Shown in pieces: positions 7,396 to 16,101 of a DNA stretch of 64,000 nucleotides. Origin of the DNA: Bacteroidota bacterium. Lineage in GTDB: Bacteria > Bacteroidota > Bacteroidia > Flavobacteriales > Flavobacteriaceae. Location of the stretch: contig JAEWJM010000028.1 of the NCBI GenBank assembly GCA_023386585.1, positions 100,069-164,068 on the forward strand, in the 5' to 3' direction. The notes under the pieces are model-generated. The model ran no database searches, was not told the origin of the DNA, and worked only from the letters and a program-made list of their open reading frames with translations. The position numbers were made by a program, and so were the translations under genes. Each line of letters opens with the position of its first letter. Position 1 is the first letter of the stretch.

Positions 7396-9393
7396 ATGAC
7401 GCGTGTTGTGGTGTTATTGCTATTATCATTCTGCGTGGGTTGTCAAAACGATCCGCATTCAGCGGCTGTACAAGCAATTAGGCACGACATTGCCACTGCA
7501 TACATAAAATCAATACCCATACAAAAACGCAAAGTTTATAATTCAAGGGCGCTTAATTCCGTAGTCAAGCAAAAAAATGATTGCGAAACCCGCGATATGT
7601 TGGCTTCCATTGCGGGAAATAGCTGGTACCTGCAGGATCTTTCCTCATTGCGCACAGCGACATCGAAACTGAGATTGCTCTCGGTTGCAGTACCTGATTC
7701 AGTGAGCCTGTCGAAAGCCTGGCATTTTCGCGGACTATTATTCAGGGACTCGTCGCCCGACTCGTCGTTTGTGTGTTTTCAGAATGCTTTTACGATCGAT
7801 CGAAAACTCGATGACAAAAGAGGACAGTCGAAAAATCTTCTCAACCTCGCTGCACTTCAATTAAAATATGGCGATTATCCCGGCTGCGAATCGAAAGTAA
7901 GGATTGTCCTTTCTCTGCTGAAAGATATGGACGAGCAAGGTTATTTGTACTTCAGATGTTACGAGCTTTTGGGATTAATGTATTACGAACTTGTCGAAAT
8001 TCCCCAGTCGATAGCGTATTTTAATATTGCTATGACCACCGCAAAAAGCGACGGATTCACAGATCAAAATCGGACAATGGCGATTACATATAACAACCTC
8101 GGAAATTGTTATTACAAGCTGCGACGATTCCGGACTGCGATAAACTATTATGAAAAAGGATTACGATTATCCGATGCCGTTCGGGATATGCGGCTTTATG
8201 CAATATTACTCGACAACACGGGACTGGCGCACTACTCAAACAAAAACTACGAAAATGCACACTACTTTTTCCTTAGGTCAAAATACCTGAACAGCAAATC
8301 CGGCAATGTAGCTGCAATCGTCAAGACAAATCTCAGCCTGTCACAATACTATCGGATTAACGGAGACCTGACAACCGCGCAACGTTTTATTCACAGTGCA
8401 AATGATCTTGCAAACCAATATCGTCTGCCGCGTTCCCAAATGCAACCGCTATTGTACCTCGCTAATCTGTATCCTCAGCGCGCTTCGCATATTGCACACC
8501 GATATATTCACCTGCGCGACAGCATCACGCTTGCCGATCGAAGGATCAGGAATCGTTTTGCGCGGCGTGAATTCAATACGGATGAGATGGAAGAGGAAAG
8601 AGGTGACGCCAAATTGACTGCCTATATTTTCGGAGGGTCCGCTCTTGTCCTGATAATTGGCGGCTTCCTCATTTATAGGATAATGGAACAGCGTTCGAAG
8701 CAAAGAAAGCTGATTTTTGAACAGCGCCAGAAAAAGGCGAGCAACGACATCTACCGCAAAATGGACGAACGGCGCAAAGCGGTGCGGAATGCACAAAAAA
8801 TGGAGAAAAGCCGTATTGCCACAGAACTTCAGGAATCGATCGTGACAAAACTGCGCGAAGCCAGAAAAAACCTGCTTGTTATAGAAACCAAATCAGATCC
8901 CGAAACACTTACGCGTTGCCTGAATTATCTTGATGACATACAGGATCTGGAAAAAGAACTGCGGCTGGTTGCGCATGATCTGGTCGAAGATCGGTTCTCG
9001 GAGCACGACAACTTCAATGTTATATTACGGACCATGCTCGATGAAGAAAAAAGTGTCAATGATGCGAAGGTTCATATAAATGTTTCGTACGAAGTTGATT
9101 GGAGCGCCATACGTGGCAAATTGAAGGTCACAATGTTCCGGATTTTACAACAAACGGTGAGGCACGCGTTACGATTCGGCAAGCCCAAAAATGTATACGT
9201 CACCCTCGATATTGACGAGAATATGCTTCAGGCGACCATCCATGATGACGGCTCTGAAATCAGTCCGCAAAAGCGCCGAACGAAAGCGATGATGAAGGAA
9301 GTTTCGCCGGGTCTGGATTCAGTTTCAGGCACTTTGGATATTTTATCCCAACCGGGCAACGGTACAACAATTATTGTAAATTTACCGCTGTAA
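7396..9393 (+). CDS. TPR histidine-kinase homologue lacking catalytic residues (pseudokinase, HK3)
   Basis: This 665-aa lipoprotein-type protein (signal ending CVGC) has the same layout as HK1 and HK2: TPR repeats, transmembrane helix (~residues 412-432), coiled coil, then the kinase region. Where the others have ELHDG, this one has ELQESI, with Gln479 replacing the phospho-acceptor His. The N-box Asn is replaced (RILQQTVRHALRFG), the G1 box reads DDGSEI and the G2 glycines are gone. The reading frame is open throughout with no frameshift, so it is a maintained but enzymatically dead homologue. The start at 7396 was chosen for its signal peptide. It is followed by RR2. Confidence 0.85.
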   Translation: MTRVVVLLLLSFCVGCQNDPHSAAVQAIRHDIATAYIKSIPIQKRKVYNSRALNSVVKQKNDCETRDMLASIAGNSWYLQDLSSLRTATSKLRLLSVAVPDSVSLSKAWHFRGLLFRDSSPDSSFVCFQNAFTIDRKLDDKRGQSKNLLNLAALQLKYGDYPGCESKVRIVLSLLKDMDEQGYLYFRCYELLGLMYYELVEIPQSIAYFNIAMTTAKSDGFTDQNRTMAITYNNLGNCYYKLRRFRTAINYYEKGLRLSDAVRDMRLYAILLDNTGLAHYSNKNYENAHYFFLRSKYLNSKSGNVAAIVKTNLSLSQYYRINGDLTTAQRFIHSANDLANQYRLPRSQMQPLLYLANLYPQRASHIAHRYIHLRDSITLADRRIRNRFARREFNTDEMEEERGDAKLTAYIFGGSALVLIIGGFLIYRIMEQRSKQRKLIFEQRQKKASNDIYRKMDERRKAVRNAQKMEKSRIATELQESIVTKLREARKNLLVIETKSDPETLTRCLNYLDDIQDLEKELRLVAHDLVEDRFSEHDNFNVILRTMLDEEKSVNDAKVHINVSYEVDWSAIRGKLKVTMFRILQQTVRHALRFGKPKNVYVTLDIDENMLQATIHDDGSEISPQKRRTKAMMKEVSPGLDSVSGTLDILSQPGNGTTIIVNLPL

Positions 9394-9406
9394 AACACTT
9401 GGAGCA

Positions 9407-10072
9407 ATGGGAAAATTAGTGCGTATTGTTATCGTGGACGACCATCCATTTATAATTGAAGGTTATAAAAATGCAATCAACAGCTATAGTCCGAACGAGT
9501 TTGAATTCAACATTACGCAGGCAAATAACTGCAAATCAGCCTACGAGTTGATCACAGAAACCGAAACGCCATTTGACATTGCTTTTTTCGACATCAGCAT
9601 GCCATCGTATGAAGAAAAAGGAATTCATTCTGGTGAAGATCTCGCGCGGCTTATCAAGGAAGTGATGCCGGATTGCAAAGTAGTACTCCTGACGATGCAT
9701 ACCGAGTTGCTCAAAATCAACACAATCATCAAGAACATCAATCCAAACGGACTGATAATTAAGAACGATCTGACCTTCGACGAACTTTTGGTCGCATTCG
9801 ATAAGATCCTTAAAAGCGAAAATTATTACAGCCAGACGGTAGTCAAGTTTGTCAGCCAATCGCAGTACGACAGCATAGACCTTGATCCGTTCGACAAACA
9901 GATATTATATCATTTATCAAAAGGCACGAAAACAAAAGACATCCCAAGTTTTGTCCCACTTTCATTAAGCGCTGTCGAAAAGAGAAAGCTGAATCTCAAG
10001 GAAATGCTCGAGGTAAAAGGAGGTAGCGATATTGAACTGATCAGCGAAGCAAGAAACAAGGGCCTTTTATAA
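9407..10072 (+). CDS. response regulator (RR2), NarL-like receiver with divergent HTH
   Basis: This is a 221-aa paralogue of RR1. The receiver is complete: DD at 11-12, phospho-acceptor Asp62 (AFFDIS) and Lys in LIIKND. The C-terminal region contains FDKQILYHLSKG and PLSLSAVEKRK, the same divergent helix-turn-helix seen in RR1. It lies 13 nt after the pseudokinase HK3, which cannot phosphorylate it if the substitutions are real; HK2 is the nearest active kinase without its own regulator. Target genes are unknown. Confidence 0.85.
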   Translation: MGKLVRIVIVDDHPFIIEGYKNAINSYSPNEFEFNITQANNCKSAYELITETETPFDIAFFDISMPSYEEKGIHSGEDLARLIKEVMPDCKVVLLTMHTELLKINTIIKNINPNGLIIKNDLTFDELLVAFDKILKSENYYSQTVVKFVSQSQYDSIDLDPFDKQILYHLSKGTKTKDIPSFVPLSLSAVEKRKLNLKEMLEVKGGSDIELISEARNKGLL

Positions 10073-10107
10073 AACAGTGCAAATGTGCGGGAAACCGTAA
10101 CAACTTT

Positions 10108-10121
10108 TGCGGGAACCCGCA
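10108..10121. repeat. short palindrome in the RR2-thiL gap
   Basis: TGCGGG-AA-CCCGCA forms a perfect 6-bp inverted repeat in the 198-bp gap between RR2 and thiL. A related GTGCGGGAAACCG lies 25 nt upstream. It has no T-tract and may be an operator or remnant; the rest of the gap shows nothing clear except the terminator at 10243-10272. Confidence 0.35.
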
Positions 10122-10242
10122 GCAATCCTTTGAAAGCACCAACATATCTTAGCACTGTAATTCTGAGCGAGTATTACGAACTTTGATGATGTTACGACCG
10201 GCTGCCCCCAAAGGCCGTAAGTACATTTTAATTTGACACAGG

Positions 10243-10272
10243 AAAAGCGATGCGAAAGTGTCGCTTTTTTTT
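10243..10272. terminator. bidirectional terminator between RR2 and thiL
   Basis: The arms AAAAGCGATGC and GTGTCGCTTTT enclose a GAAA tetraloop, with an A-run on the left and a T-run on the right. It lies between convergent RR2 (plus) and thiL (minus) and can serve both strands. Confidence 0.75.
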
Positions 10273-11317
10273 ATTCCGACAAAGCGTTCCAGCCGCGGGC
10301 TTTAAGTTCAATCTTTGTCCCGGCGCGCGTTACCAAATGCATTCCCTCGGAAGCCGTAACCATGTGCCCGATCACGGTCAGGTTCGGGTTTCCTTTTATC
10401 TTATCGAAATCGGACAACGCAACAGTGAACAACAATTCATAATCCTCGCCGCCATTGATGGCAACAGTAGTCGAATCGATGTTGAATTCTTCGCATGTCG
10501 AAATCAGTTGCGGATCGAGTGGAAGCTTTTCTTCAAACAGATTACATCCAACATGCGACTGCTTGCACAAATGCATGATTTCAGAAGACAGCCCATCCGA
10601 AATATCAATCATTGAAGTGGGTTTTACCTCTAGCGCATGCAGCAATGTCCGTATGTCTTTCCTGGCCTGGGGACGAAGTTGTCGTTCAATCAGGTAAGCA
10701 TACGCTTCAAGATCGGGCTGAGAATTCGGATTTACCTGAAATACCTGCTTTTCCCTTTCAAGAACCTGCAATCCCATGTACGCCGCGCCCAGATCACCCG
10801 TGACAACCAACAAATCGTTTTCTTTTGCGCCGCTGCGGTATGCGATCTCGTTCTCATCAGCAATTCCCAAAGCAGTGATGCTGATGATAAGTCCTTTTTG
10901 TGATGAAGTCGTGTCGCCGCCAATCACATCGACTTTATAATCGGTCGCGGCAATGGCAATCCCGGCGAAGAGTTCTTCCAAAGCCTCCAGTGGGAATCGA
11001 TTCGAAACCGCCACTGAAACCGTAATCTGTGTCGGCAATGCATTCATGGCACAGATATCCGATACATTCGCAACCACAGCCTTGTAACCAAGGTGCTTTA
11101 GTGGCATGTAGGCCAAATCAAAATGAACGCCTTCAACAAGCAGGTCGGTAGAAACCACCGTTTTTCTGCCAGTAAAATCGAGTACGGCGCCATCGTCGCC
11201 AATTCCTTTTAAAGTGGATTGTTGCGAAACCTGGAACTGTTTCGTTAAATGGTCAATCAGGCCAAATTCACCAAGCTGCGCGATAGAAGTGCGCTGTGGA
11301 TTCTTATCTTCTAACAT
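10271..11317 (-). CDS. thiL: thiamine-monophosphate kinase ThiL
   Basis: This 348-aa protein phosphorylates thiamine monophosphate with ATP to give thiamine pyrophosphate, the last step of the cofactor pathway in the cytoplasm. It matches the AIR-synthase-like ThiL family: N-terminal GEFGLIDHL, metal-binding GIGDDGAVLD near residue 40, VVSTDLLVEGVHF, and DVIGGDTTSS in the middle. Length is normal for the family. It lies 38 bp downstream of lepA on the same strand and is probably co-transcribed with it. No TPP riboswitch is visible upstream. Confidence 0.93.
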   Translation of the reverse strand: MLEDKNPQRTSIAQLGEFGLIDHLTKQFQVSQQSTLKGIGDDGAVLDFTGRKTVVSTDLLVEGVHFDLAYMPLKHLGYKAVVANVSDICAMNALPTQITVSVAVSNRFPLEALEELFAGIAIAATDYKVDVIGGDTTSSQKGLIISITALGIADENEIAYRSGAKENDLLVVTGDLGAAYMGLQVLEREKQVFQVNPNSQPDLEAYAYLIERQLRPQARKDIRTLLHALEVKPTSMIDISDGLSSEIMHLCKQSHVGCNLFEEKLPLDPQLISTCEEFNIDSTTVAINGGEDYELLFTVALSDFDKIKGNPNLTVIGHMVTASEGMHLVTRAGTKIELKARGWNALSE

Positions 11318-11355
11318 CGAGAATTCGTTAAATTTTGCGGAGTCTTAAAACAGTC

Positions 11356-13152
11356 TTAATCATTAAGTTTCAAAACCGCCATAAAAGCTTCCTGTGGAAT
11401 TTCCACATTTCCTACCTGGCGCATCCGCTTTTTACCTTTTTTCTGCTTTTCCAAAAGTTTCCGTTTCCGGGAAATATCACCACCGTAACACTTGGCTGTA
11501 ACGTCTTTTCTGAGCGCTTTCACGGTTTCACGGGCGATGATCTTCGCGCCGATTGCGGCCTGTATCGGAATGTCGAATTGTTGGCGCGGAATCAGCTCCT
11601 TCAGCTTTTCGGTCATTTTCTTGCCGATATTGTACGCATTGTCCGCGTGAATGAGTGCGGAAAGCGCATCAACAGTGTTCGCATTCAACAAAACGTCAAC
11701 TTTTACAAGATTCGACGTCCGCATCCCAATCGGATGGTAGTCGAATGACGCGTAACCCTTTGATACCGTTTTCAGCCTGTCGTAAAAATCAAAAACGATT
11801 TCGGCAAGCGGCATGTCGAATGTCAATTCAACGCGCTCCGTGGTCAAATAGGTTTGATTGGTAATCTGTCCCCGTTTTTCGATACAAAGCGACATTACAT
11901 TCCCAACAAAATCCGATTTGGTGATTATGGTCGCCTTGATATAAGGTTCTTCAACGCGATCGAGGCGCGAAGGCTCCGGAAGGTCGGACGGGTTGTTTAC
12001 AATGATCGCCTTTTCCGGATCTTTTTTGACGTATGCATTATAGGAAACGTTCGGGACCGTGGTAATAACCGTCATGTCGAACTCGCGTTCAAGCCTTTCC
12101 TGAATGATTTCCATGTGAAGCATCCCGAGGAAGCCGCAACGGAAACCAAATCCCAGCGCCGCCGAGCTTTCCGCCTGAAAAACCAATGACGCATCGTTAA
12201 GCTGAAGCTTTTCCATCGAGGCGCGAAGTTCTTCGTAATCTTCAGTATCCACAGGGTAAATTCCGGCGAAAACCATCGGTTTTACATCTTCAAATCCCTG
12301 GATCATATTGGTGGTCGGCGTCTTGGCATCAGTGATCGTATCGCCCACCTTTACCTCTCGTGCTTCCTTTATTCCCGATATAAGATAACCGACATCGCCG
12401 GTCGAAATTACCTGCTTCGGAACCTGGTTGAGCTTTAAAGTGCCAACTTCATCCGCAAAATACTCATTTCCGGTAGCCATGAACTTGATCTTCTGGCCTT
12501 TCCTGATTTCACCGTTCTTAACCCGGAAAATAACCTCAATTCCGCGAAACGGGTTGTAAACCGAATCAAAAATCAACGCCTGCAAAGGCTCATCGGGCGA
12601 ACCTTTCGGTGCCGGAACACGCTCAATGATCGCTTCCAGGATCTTATCCACGCCAAAACCGGTTTTCCCCGAAGCCGGAATAATATCTTCAAGTTTGCAT
12701 CCCAAAAGGTCAACAATGTCGTCGCTGACTTCTTCCGGATTCGCGCTTGGAAGGTCAATTTTATTGAGTACCGGAATGATTTCCAAGTCATTTTCAAGAG
12801 CGAGGTACAAATTGGAAATCGTCTGTGCCTGGATGCTCTGCGCCGCATCAACGATCAACAGTGCGCCTTCGCAAGCGGCGATCGACCGCGAAACCTCGTA
12901 TGAAAAATCAACGTGGCCGGGCGTATCGATGAGGTTCAGGATGTATTTTTCACCTTTGTAGGTATATTCCATCTGGATCGCGTGGCTCTTGATCGTGATC
13001 CCGCGCTCGCGCTCAAGGTCCATATTATCAAGTAGCTGCGCTTTTTCCTCGCGGGCAGTTACGGTCTCGGTTGCGCCCAGAAGCCTGTCGGCAAGCGTAC
13101 TTTTCCCGTGATCGATGTGTGCAATAATGCAAAAATTGCGGATGTTCTTCAT
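11356..13152 (-). CDS. lepA: elongation factor 4 (LepA) GTPase
   Basis: This is a 598-aa ribosome-associated GTPase that back-translocates or remodels stalled ribosomes. G-domain motifs are present near the N terminus: AHIDHGKSTL (P-loop), DTPGHVDF (G3) and NKIDLP (G4). The C-terminal end has the LepA-specific tail (KKRMRQVGNVEIPQEAF). The start was placed at the ATG at 13152 (MKNIRNF), the normal LepA start. The frame stays open upstream to 13263 through a GC-rich structured repeat, which is unlikely to be coding. thiL follows downstream. Confidence 0.95.
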   Translation of the reverse strand: MKNIRNFCIIAHIDHGKSTLADRLLGATETVTAREEKAQLLDNMDLERERGITIKSHAIQMEYTYKGEKYILNLIDTPGHVDFSYEVSRSIAACEGALLIVDAAQSIQAQTISNLYLALENDLEIIPVLNKIDLPSANPEEVSDDIVDLLGCKLEDIIPASGKTGFGVDKILEAIIERVPAPKGSPDEPLQALIFDSVYNPFRGIEVIFRVKNGEIRKGQKIKFMATGNEYFADEVGTLKLNQVPKQVISTGDVGYLISGIKEAREVKVGDTITDAKTPTTNMIQGFEDVKPMVFAGIYPVDTEDYEELRASMEKLQLNDASLVFQAESSAALGFGFRCGFLGMLHMEIIQERLEREFDMTVITTVPNVSYNAYVKKDPEKAIIVNNPSDLPEPSRLDRVEEPYIKATIITKSDFVGNVMSLCIEKRGQITNQTYLTTERVELTFDMPLAEIVFDFYDRLKTVSKGYASFDYHPIGMRTSNLVKVDVLLNANTVDALSALIHADNAYNIGKKMTEKLKELIPRQQFDIPIQAAIGAKIIARETVKALRKDVTAKCYGGDISRKRKLLEKQKKGKKRMRQVGNVEIPQEAFMAVLKLND

Positions 13153-13180
13153 TTTCTCTTTCGTAAAATTCCCTGTTTTT

Positions 13181-13286
13181 GGGCGTTTCCCTTTAGCTCC
13201 GGCCTGCGCACCAGCAGTCAGGGCCGGGCTTTCCGCTGTAGCTTTTGCCTGCGTGCCGCGCAAAAGGCTGCCGCTGCAATCCCTAA
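13181..13286 (-). repeat. structured interspersed repeat in the lepA leader (copy A)
   Basis: Read on the minus strand, this 106-nt block begins TTAGGGATTGCAGCGG and ends GGGAAACGCCC. Inside are complementary arms CTTTTGC / GCAAAAG, and a second pair around CCGGCC / GGCCGG. A block with the same order of landmarks and nearly equal length lies at 49042-49144. It sits between the lepA promoter and the lepA start, so it is transcribed in the lepA leader. This kind of sequence recurs in Flavobacterium intergenic regions; it may be a structured RNA such as Flavo-1 or a REP-like element, which a covariance search would settle. Confidence 0.6.
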
Positions 13287-13309
13287 CGCGATGGGCCGGT
13301 AACAGTCTG

Positions 13310-13317
13310 CAAATGTA
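13310..13317 (-). promoter_or_regulatory. lepA promoter, -7 box
   Basis: TACATTTG on the minus strand is an exact match to the Bacteroidetes -7 consensus TAnnTTTG. A TTTG lies 15 nt upstream, shorter than the usual spacing. Transcription would start just inside the structured lepA leader. Confidence 0.6.
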
Positions 13318-13391
13318 CTTAAAAGTTACCTACAAATAGGGCAGTCTGAACGCGTTGAATTTAATTATCTGCCGAATTAAACCGAAAAAAC

Positions 13392-13421
13392 TTGGCTGCG
13401 AAAATCATTTCTATATTTTTG
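13392..13421 (+). promoter_or_regulatory. promoter of the 13448 gene
   Basis: TTG at 13392-13394, a 19-nt spacer and TATTTTTG at 13414-13421 form a textbook Bacteroidetes promoter (TTG-N19-TAnnTTTG). The predicted transcript begins about 20 nt before the ATG at 13448. Confidence 0.75.
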
Positions 13422-13447
13422 TCGCAATAACATCAAAATCCAACAAA

Positions 13448-14059
13448 ATGAAAAAAGTATTATTACTTGTTGCGGCGGTCGTAACTTCTGCTGTTTCAGC
13501 GCAGGACATCAAACTCGTAAAGGGCGACTTCAGCGCGCTTAAAGGCCAGAAAGACGTCAACGTAATCTTCGATTACAGCAAGCTGACAATCATGAAAGAG
13601 AAGAAAACCGAAGCGCAATACGTAGCCGACAGGTCGCAGGAACTCAACGAAAAAAACCGCGGAAACGGCGACATCTGGAAAAAGAAATGGGATTCAAGCA
13701 AGGAAATGATCTGGAACCCAAAATTTCTTGAGCTGCTGAATGTCGTACTTTCGAAAGAAAAGCAGGATATCGTTTTCCAGGAAGGGAAAAGCGATGCAAA
13801 ATACACGCTTTTAGTTGACGCCGTTTGGATCTATCCGGGATGGGACGTTGCCATGATGAAGCAGCCTGCGAAAGTTTCATGCAACATCAAACTGGTTGAA
13901 ACAGCAAATAAATCAAACGTGATCGCCGAAGTTACCAGCGAAAACGCACCGGGCGACCAGTGGGGAAATAACTTCAGCAATGAAAGCCGCATCGGCGAAG
14001 GATTTGCCAAGACCGGAAAGTCACTGGCAAAACTGATGCTTAAGAAAGGTTTGAAATAA
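13448..14059 (+). CDS. secreted protein of unknown function, paralogue A
   Basis: This 203-aa protein has a clean signal peptide (MKKVLLLVAAVVTSAVSAQ). No named family is recognised. It shares a layout with the next gene: an opening LVKGDFSALKG, a FDYS motif, a central charged helix, and the motif VWIYPGWDVAMMKQPAKVS. The start was chosen at the ATG at 13448 because of the signal peptide and the promoter 27 nt upstream. The two paralogues may form a periplasmic or envelope-associated pair; the function is not known. Confidence 0.75.
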   Translation: MKKVLLLVAAVVTSAVSAQDIKLVKGDFSALKGQKDVNVIFDYSKLTIMKEKKTEAQYVADRSQELNEKNRGNGDIWKKKWDSSKEMIWNPKFLELLNVVLSKEKQDIVFQEGKSDAKYTLLVDAVWIYPGWDVAMMKQPAKVSCNIKLVETANKSNVIAEVTSENAPGDQWGNNFSNESRIGEGFAKTGKSLAKLMLKKGLK

Positions 14060-14078
14060 CCAACATCAATAATAAGAC

Positions 14079-14110
14079 TAAATCCCTGTCGGAAGATGGG
14101 GATTTTTTAT
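14079..14110 (+). terminator. terminator between the two paralogues
   Basis: The stem AAATCCC (14080-14086) / GGGATTT (14099-14105) is followed by T residues. It probably ends or attenuates transcription after the first paralogue. Confidence 0.65.
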
Positions 14111-14120
14111 ACCTAAAAGC

Positions 14121-14714
14121 ATGAAAACAAGATACGTATTGCTTCTGTTTTTAATCTGCGGCGCTGCGAAAGCCCAACGATACAATCTCATAAGCGGTGA
14201 TTTTTCCAACCTCAAGGGAATTTCCGAATATAATATTGTGTTTGACTATTCGGAGCTGACCGTACATGGTTTTGAATCGGAGACGGCTTACTTAAAGGAC
14301 AAAATGGAAAAAAGAAGAACCAGGGAAGGCAAAGCAGAGGAATTTGAACGGAATTGGTATGAAAACCGACAAAATAAGTACGAGCCTAAATTTATAGAGT
14401 CGTTCAACAATCGTTTTGAAAAGAACGAAATCACGGTTGGTAAAAATCCCAACGCTAAATTTACCATGACCATTAAAACCACATGGATTTATCCGGGTTA
14501 CAACGCGGTCGCTGCCGTAGAGCCCGCGAAAATCAGTGCTCTGGTAACGGTTAACGAAAGTGCTAATCCAAAAAACCAGCTAATTGCAGTGGAATTCAAT
14601 AAGACAATCGGCCTTGAACACCGCATGCTTGAGTTTGACCAAGGTATCTGGATCGCCGGCGCCTACGAGAAACTCGCCAGGAATATTGCAATCCAGCTGA
14701 AAAGAGTTATGTAA
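14121..14714 (+). CDS. secreted protein of unknown function, paralogue B
   Basis: This is a 197-aa secreted protein (signal peptide ending near AAKAQ), homologous to the preceding gene: LISGDFSNLKG, VFDYSELTV and TWIYPGYNAVAAVEPAKIS align with the first copy. The two arose by tandem duplication and have diverged considerably. A bidirectional terminator follows directly. The function is unknown. Confidence 0.75.
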   Translation: MKTRYVLLLFLICGAAKAQRYNLISGDFSNLKGISEYNIVFDYSELTVHGFESETAYLKDKMEKRRTREGKAEEFERNWYENRQNKYEPKFIESFNNRFEKNEITVGKNPNAKFTMTIKTTWIYPGYNAVAAVEPAKISALVTVNESANPKNQLIAVEFNKTIGLEHRMLEFDQGIWIAGAYEKLARNIAIQLKRVM

Positions 14715-14744
14715 AAAAAATCCCGCGACAAGCGGGATTTTTTT
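14713..14744. terminator. bidirectional terminator
   Basis: The stem AAAATCCCGC (14717-14726) / GCGGGATTTT (14732-14741) with a 5-nt loop has an A-run before and a T-run after. It separates the converging paralogue-B and halogenase-like genes. Confidence 0.9.
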
Positions 14745-16008
14745 ATGAATTTGCAGCATTCTCAGCTTTTTCTTTCGCTTCCATTTCAAGCATGTAAGCC
14801 ATGTTCCGGATGACATTGTCGTGTTTTTTGACAAATGGATTGGTTTCATCCCAGACATAACCGGCGAGGACCGCGCAGATTTTCTTTTTCACGTCCGGGT
14901 TTTCCGGCTGGTGGAAAAACAGCGTCTGAAGATTTCCGGTGTACCACTCATTAACATAAGTTGTAAATACGCTGATACCTTTTTTCATATACCCGGTATA
15001 TTCGGTTTCCCAATCTACCGTTTCGCCCGCGGCTTCCTTCAGATAAAGTTTTGCTGCAAGCATCCCGGATTCGGTTGCAAAAGCGACGCCCGAAGAGAAC
15101 ACGGGATCAAGGAATTCAGAGCTGTTTCCGGTCAGCGCAAAGCCATCGCCGTAAAGTCGCTTTACCGAGCGCGAATAATTTTCAAGCTTAACCGGCTCGA
15201 ATACAAATTCACAGTTACGGTAGCGATCCCTGTAATAATCGGACGATTCAATCGCATTCGTCAACGCTTCGCGATTGTTTTTATCAGCAGAAAGTGAGTT
15301 GATGTAATCCGTTGGGCCGACAATTCCGATGCTCGTATTTCCATTTGAAAAAGGAATTACCCAGAGCCACGTATCGGTGCTCAGAACGTCGAAAGAAATC
15401 ATCGTTCCCTCTTCGCCCTCGGGCCGGGTATTATCAATTACATGCGTAAAAATAGAAGAATGCGGAGACAACTTCGATGGGCTGTCAAGATCCAGCAACC
15501 TTGGAAGCACGCGGCCGTAACCGCTCGAGTCAATCAGGAATTTCGCGTGGATTTCCCGTTCTTCGCCGTTTTTGCCTTTAACAGTTGTAATCGAATTCTT
15601 CCCTTCAAAACGCACTGCCGTCACTTCGGTTTCAAATTCCAGATCAACGCCTTTTCGTATAACTTCCTGAGCCATAGTATTGTCGAAGTCGGCACGAGGC
15701 ACTTGCCAGGTCCAATCCCAACCTTCGCCATACTTATCGCTGAAGTCAAAAACGCAGATTTCTTCACCCCTTATAAAACGCGCTCCCGGCTTCTTTTCAA
15801 AATTCATTGCATTTAGCGCGTCAAAAAGCCCGGCTTCGGCGAAATGGTCCATTACGCGCGGAATCAGGCTCTCGCCCACAACCAATCTCGGGAAAAGCGT
15901 TTTTTCCACAATCTTGACTTTCACATTGTTGTTGTGCAGGTGAGAAGCGGAAACACATCCCGAAGGTCCGGCACCGATGATTAAAACATCTACATATTCC
16001 TTGATCAT
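14743..16008 (-). CDS. FAD-dependent oxidoreductase, tryptophan-halogenase-like
   Basis: This 421-aa protein has an N-terminal FAD-binding motif (VLIIGAGPSGCVSASHL) and the WxWxIP signature as WLWVIP, both typical of flavin-dependent halogenases, along with FPRLVVGESLIPRVM. It may chlorinate the aromatic head of the pigment, since chlorinated flexirubins are known; alternatively it is a ring hydroxylase. The catalytic lysine was not located with certainty. The start at 16008 (MIKEYVDV) matches the FAD motif better than the upstream ATG at 16053. It is divergent from the tyrosine ammonia-lyase gene. Confidence 0.75.
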   Translation of the reverse strand: MIKEYVDVLIIGAGPSGCVSASHLHNNNVKVKIVEKTLFPRLVVGESLIPRVMDHFAEAGLFDALNAMNFEKKPGARFIRGEEICVFDFSDKYGEGWDWTWQVPRADFDNTMAQEVIRKGVDLEFETEVTAVRFEGKNSITTVKGKNGEEREIHAKFLIDSSGYGRVLPRLLDLDSPSKLSPHSSIFTHVIDNTRPEGEEGTMISFDVLSTDTWLWVIPFSNGNTSIGIVGPTDYINSLSADKNNREALTNAIESSDYYRDRYRNCEFVFEPVKLENYSRSVKRLYGDGFALTGNSSEFLDPVFSSGVAFATESGMLAAKLYLKEAAGETVDWETEYTGYMKKGISVFTTYVNEWYTGNLQTLFFHQPENPDVKKKICAVLAGYVWDETNPFVKKHDNVIRNMAYMLEMEAKEKAENAANS

Positions 16009-16101
16009 TTTTTGAGAATTATTGATTAATATTGCGGGTTCCAAATTAAACATAATTATTTCAATCCTGAAAAACTAAATTCAGTTATAACAATCGCTTG
16101 A

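Noticed and set aside
13153..13263. N-terminal extension of LepA
   Set aside because: The frame is open but the sequence is a GC-rich hairpin repeat, and LepA homologues begin at MKNIRNF.
10271..13330. TPP riboswitch controlling thiL
   Set aside because: No THI-box-like sequence is seen upstream of thiL or lepA.
10250..13339. Many plus-strand frames opposite thiL and lepA
   Set aside because: They are shadows of conserved minus-strand genes and have no independent support.
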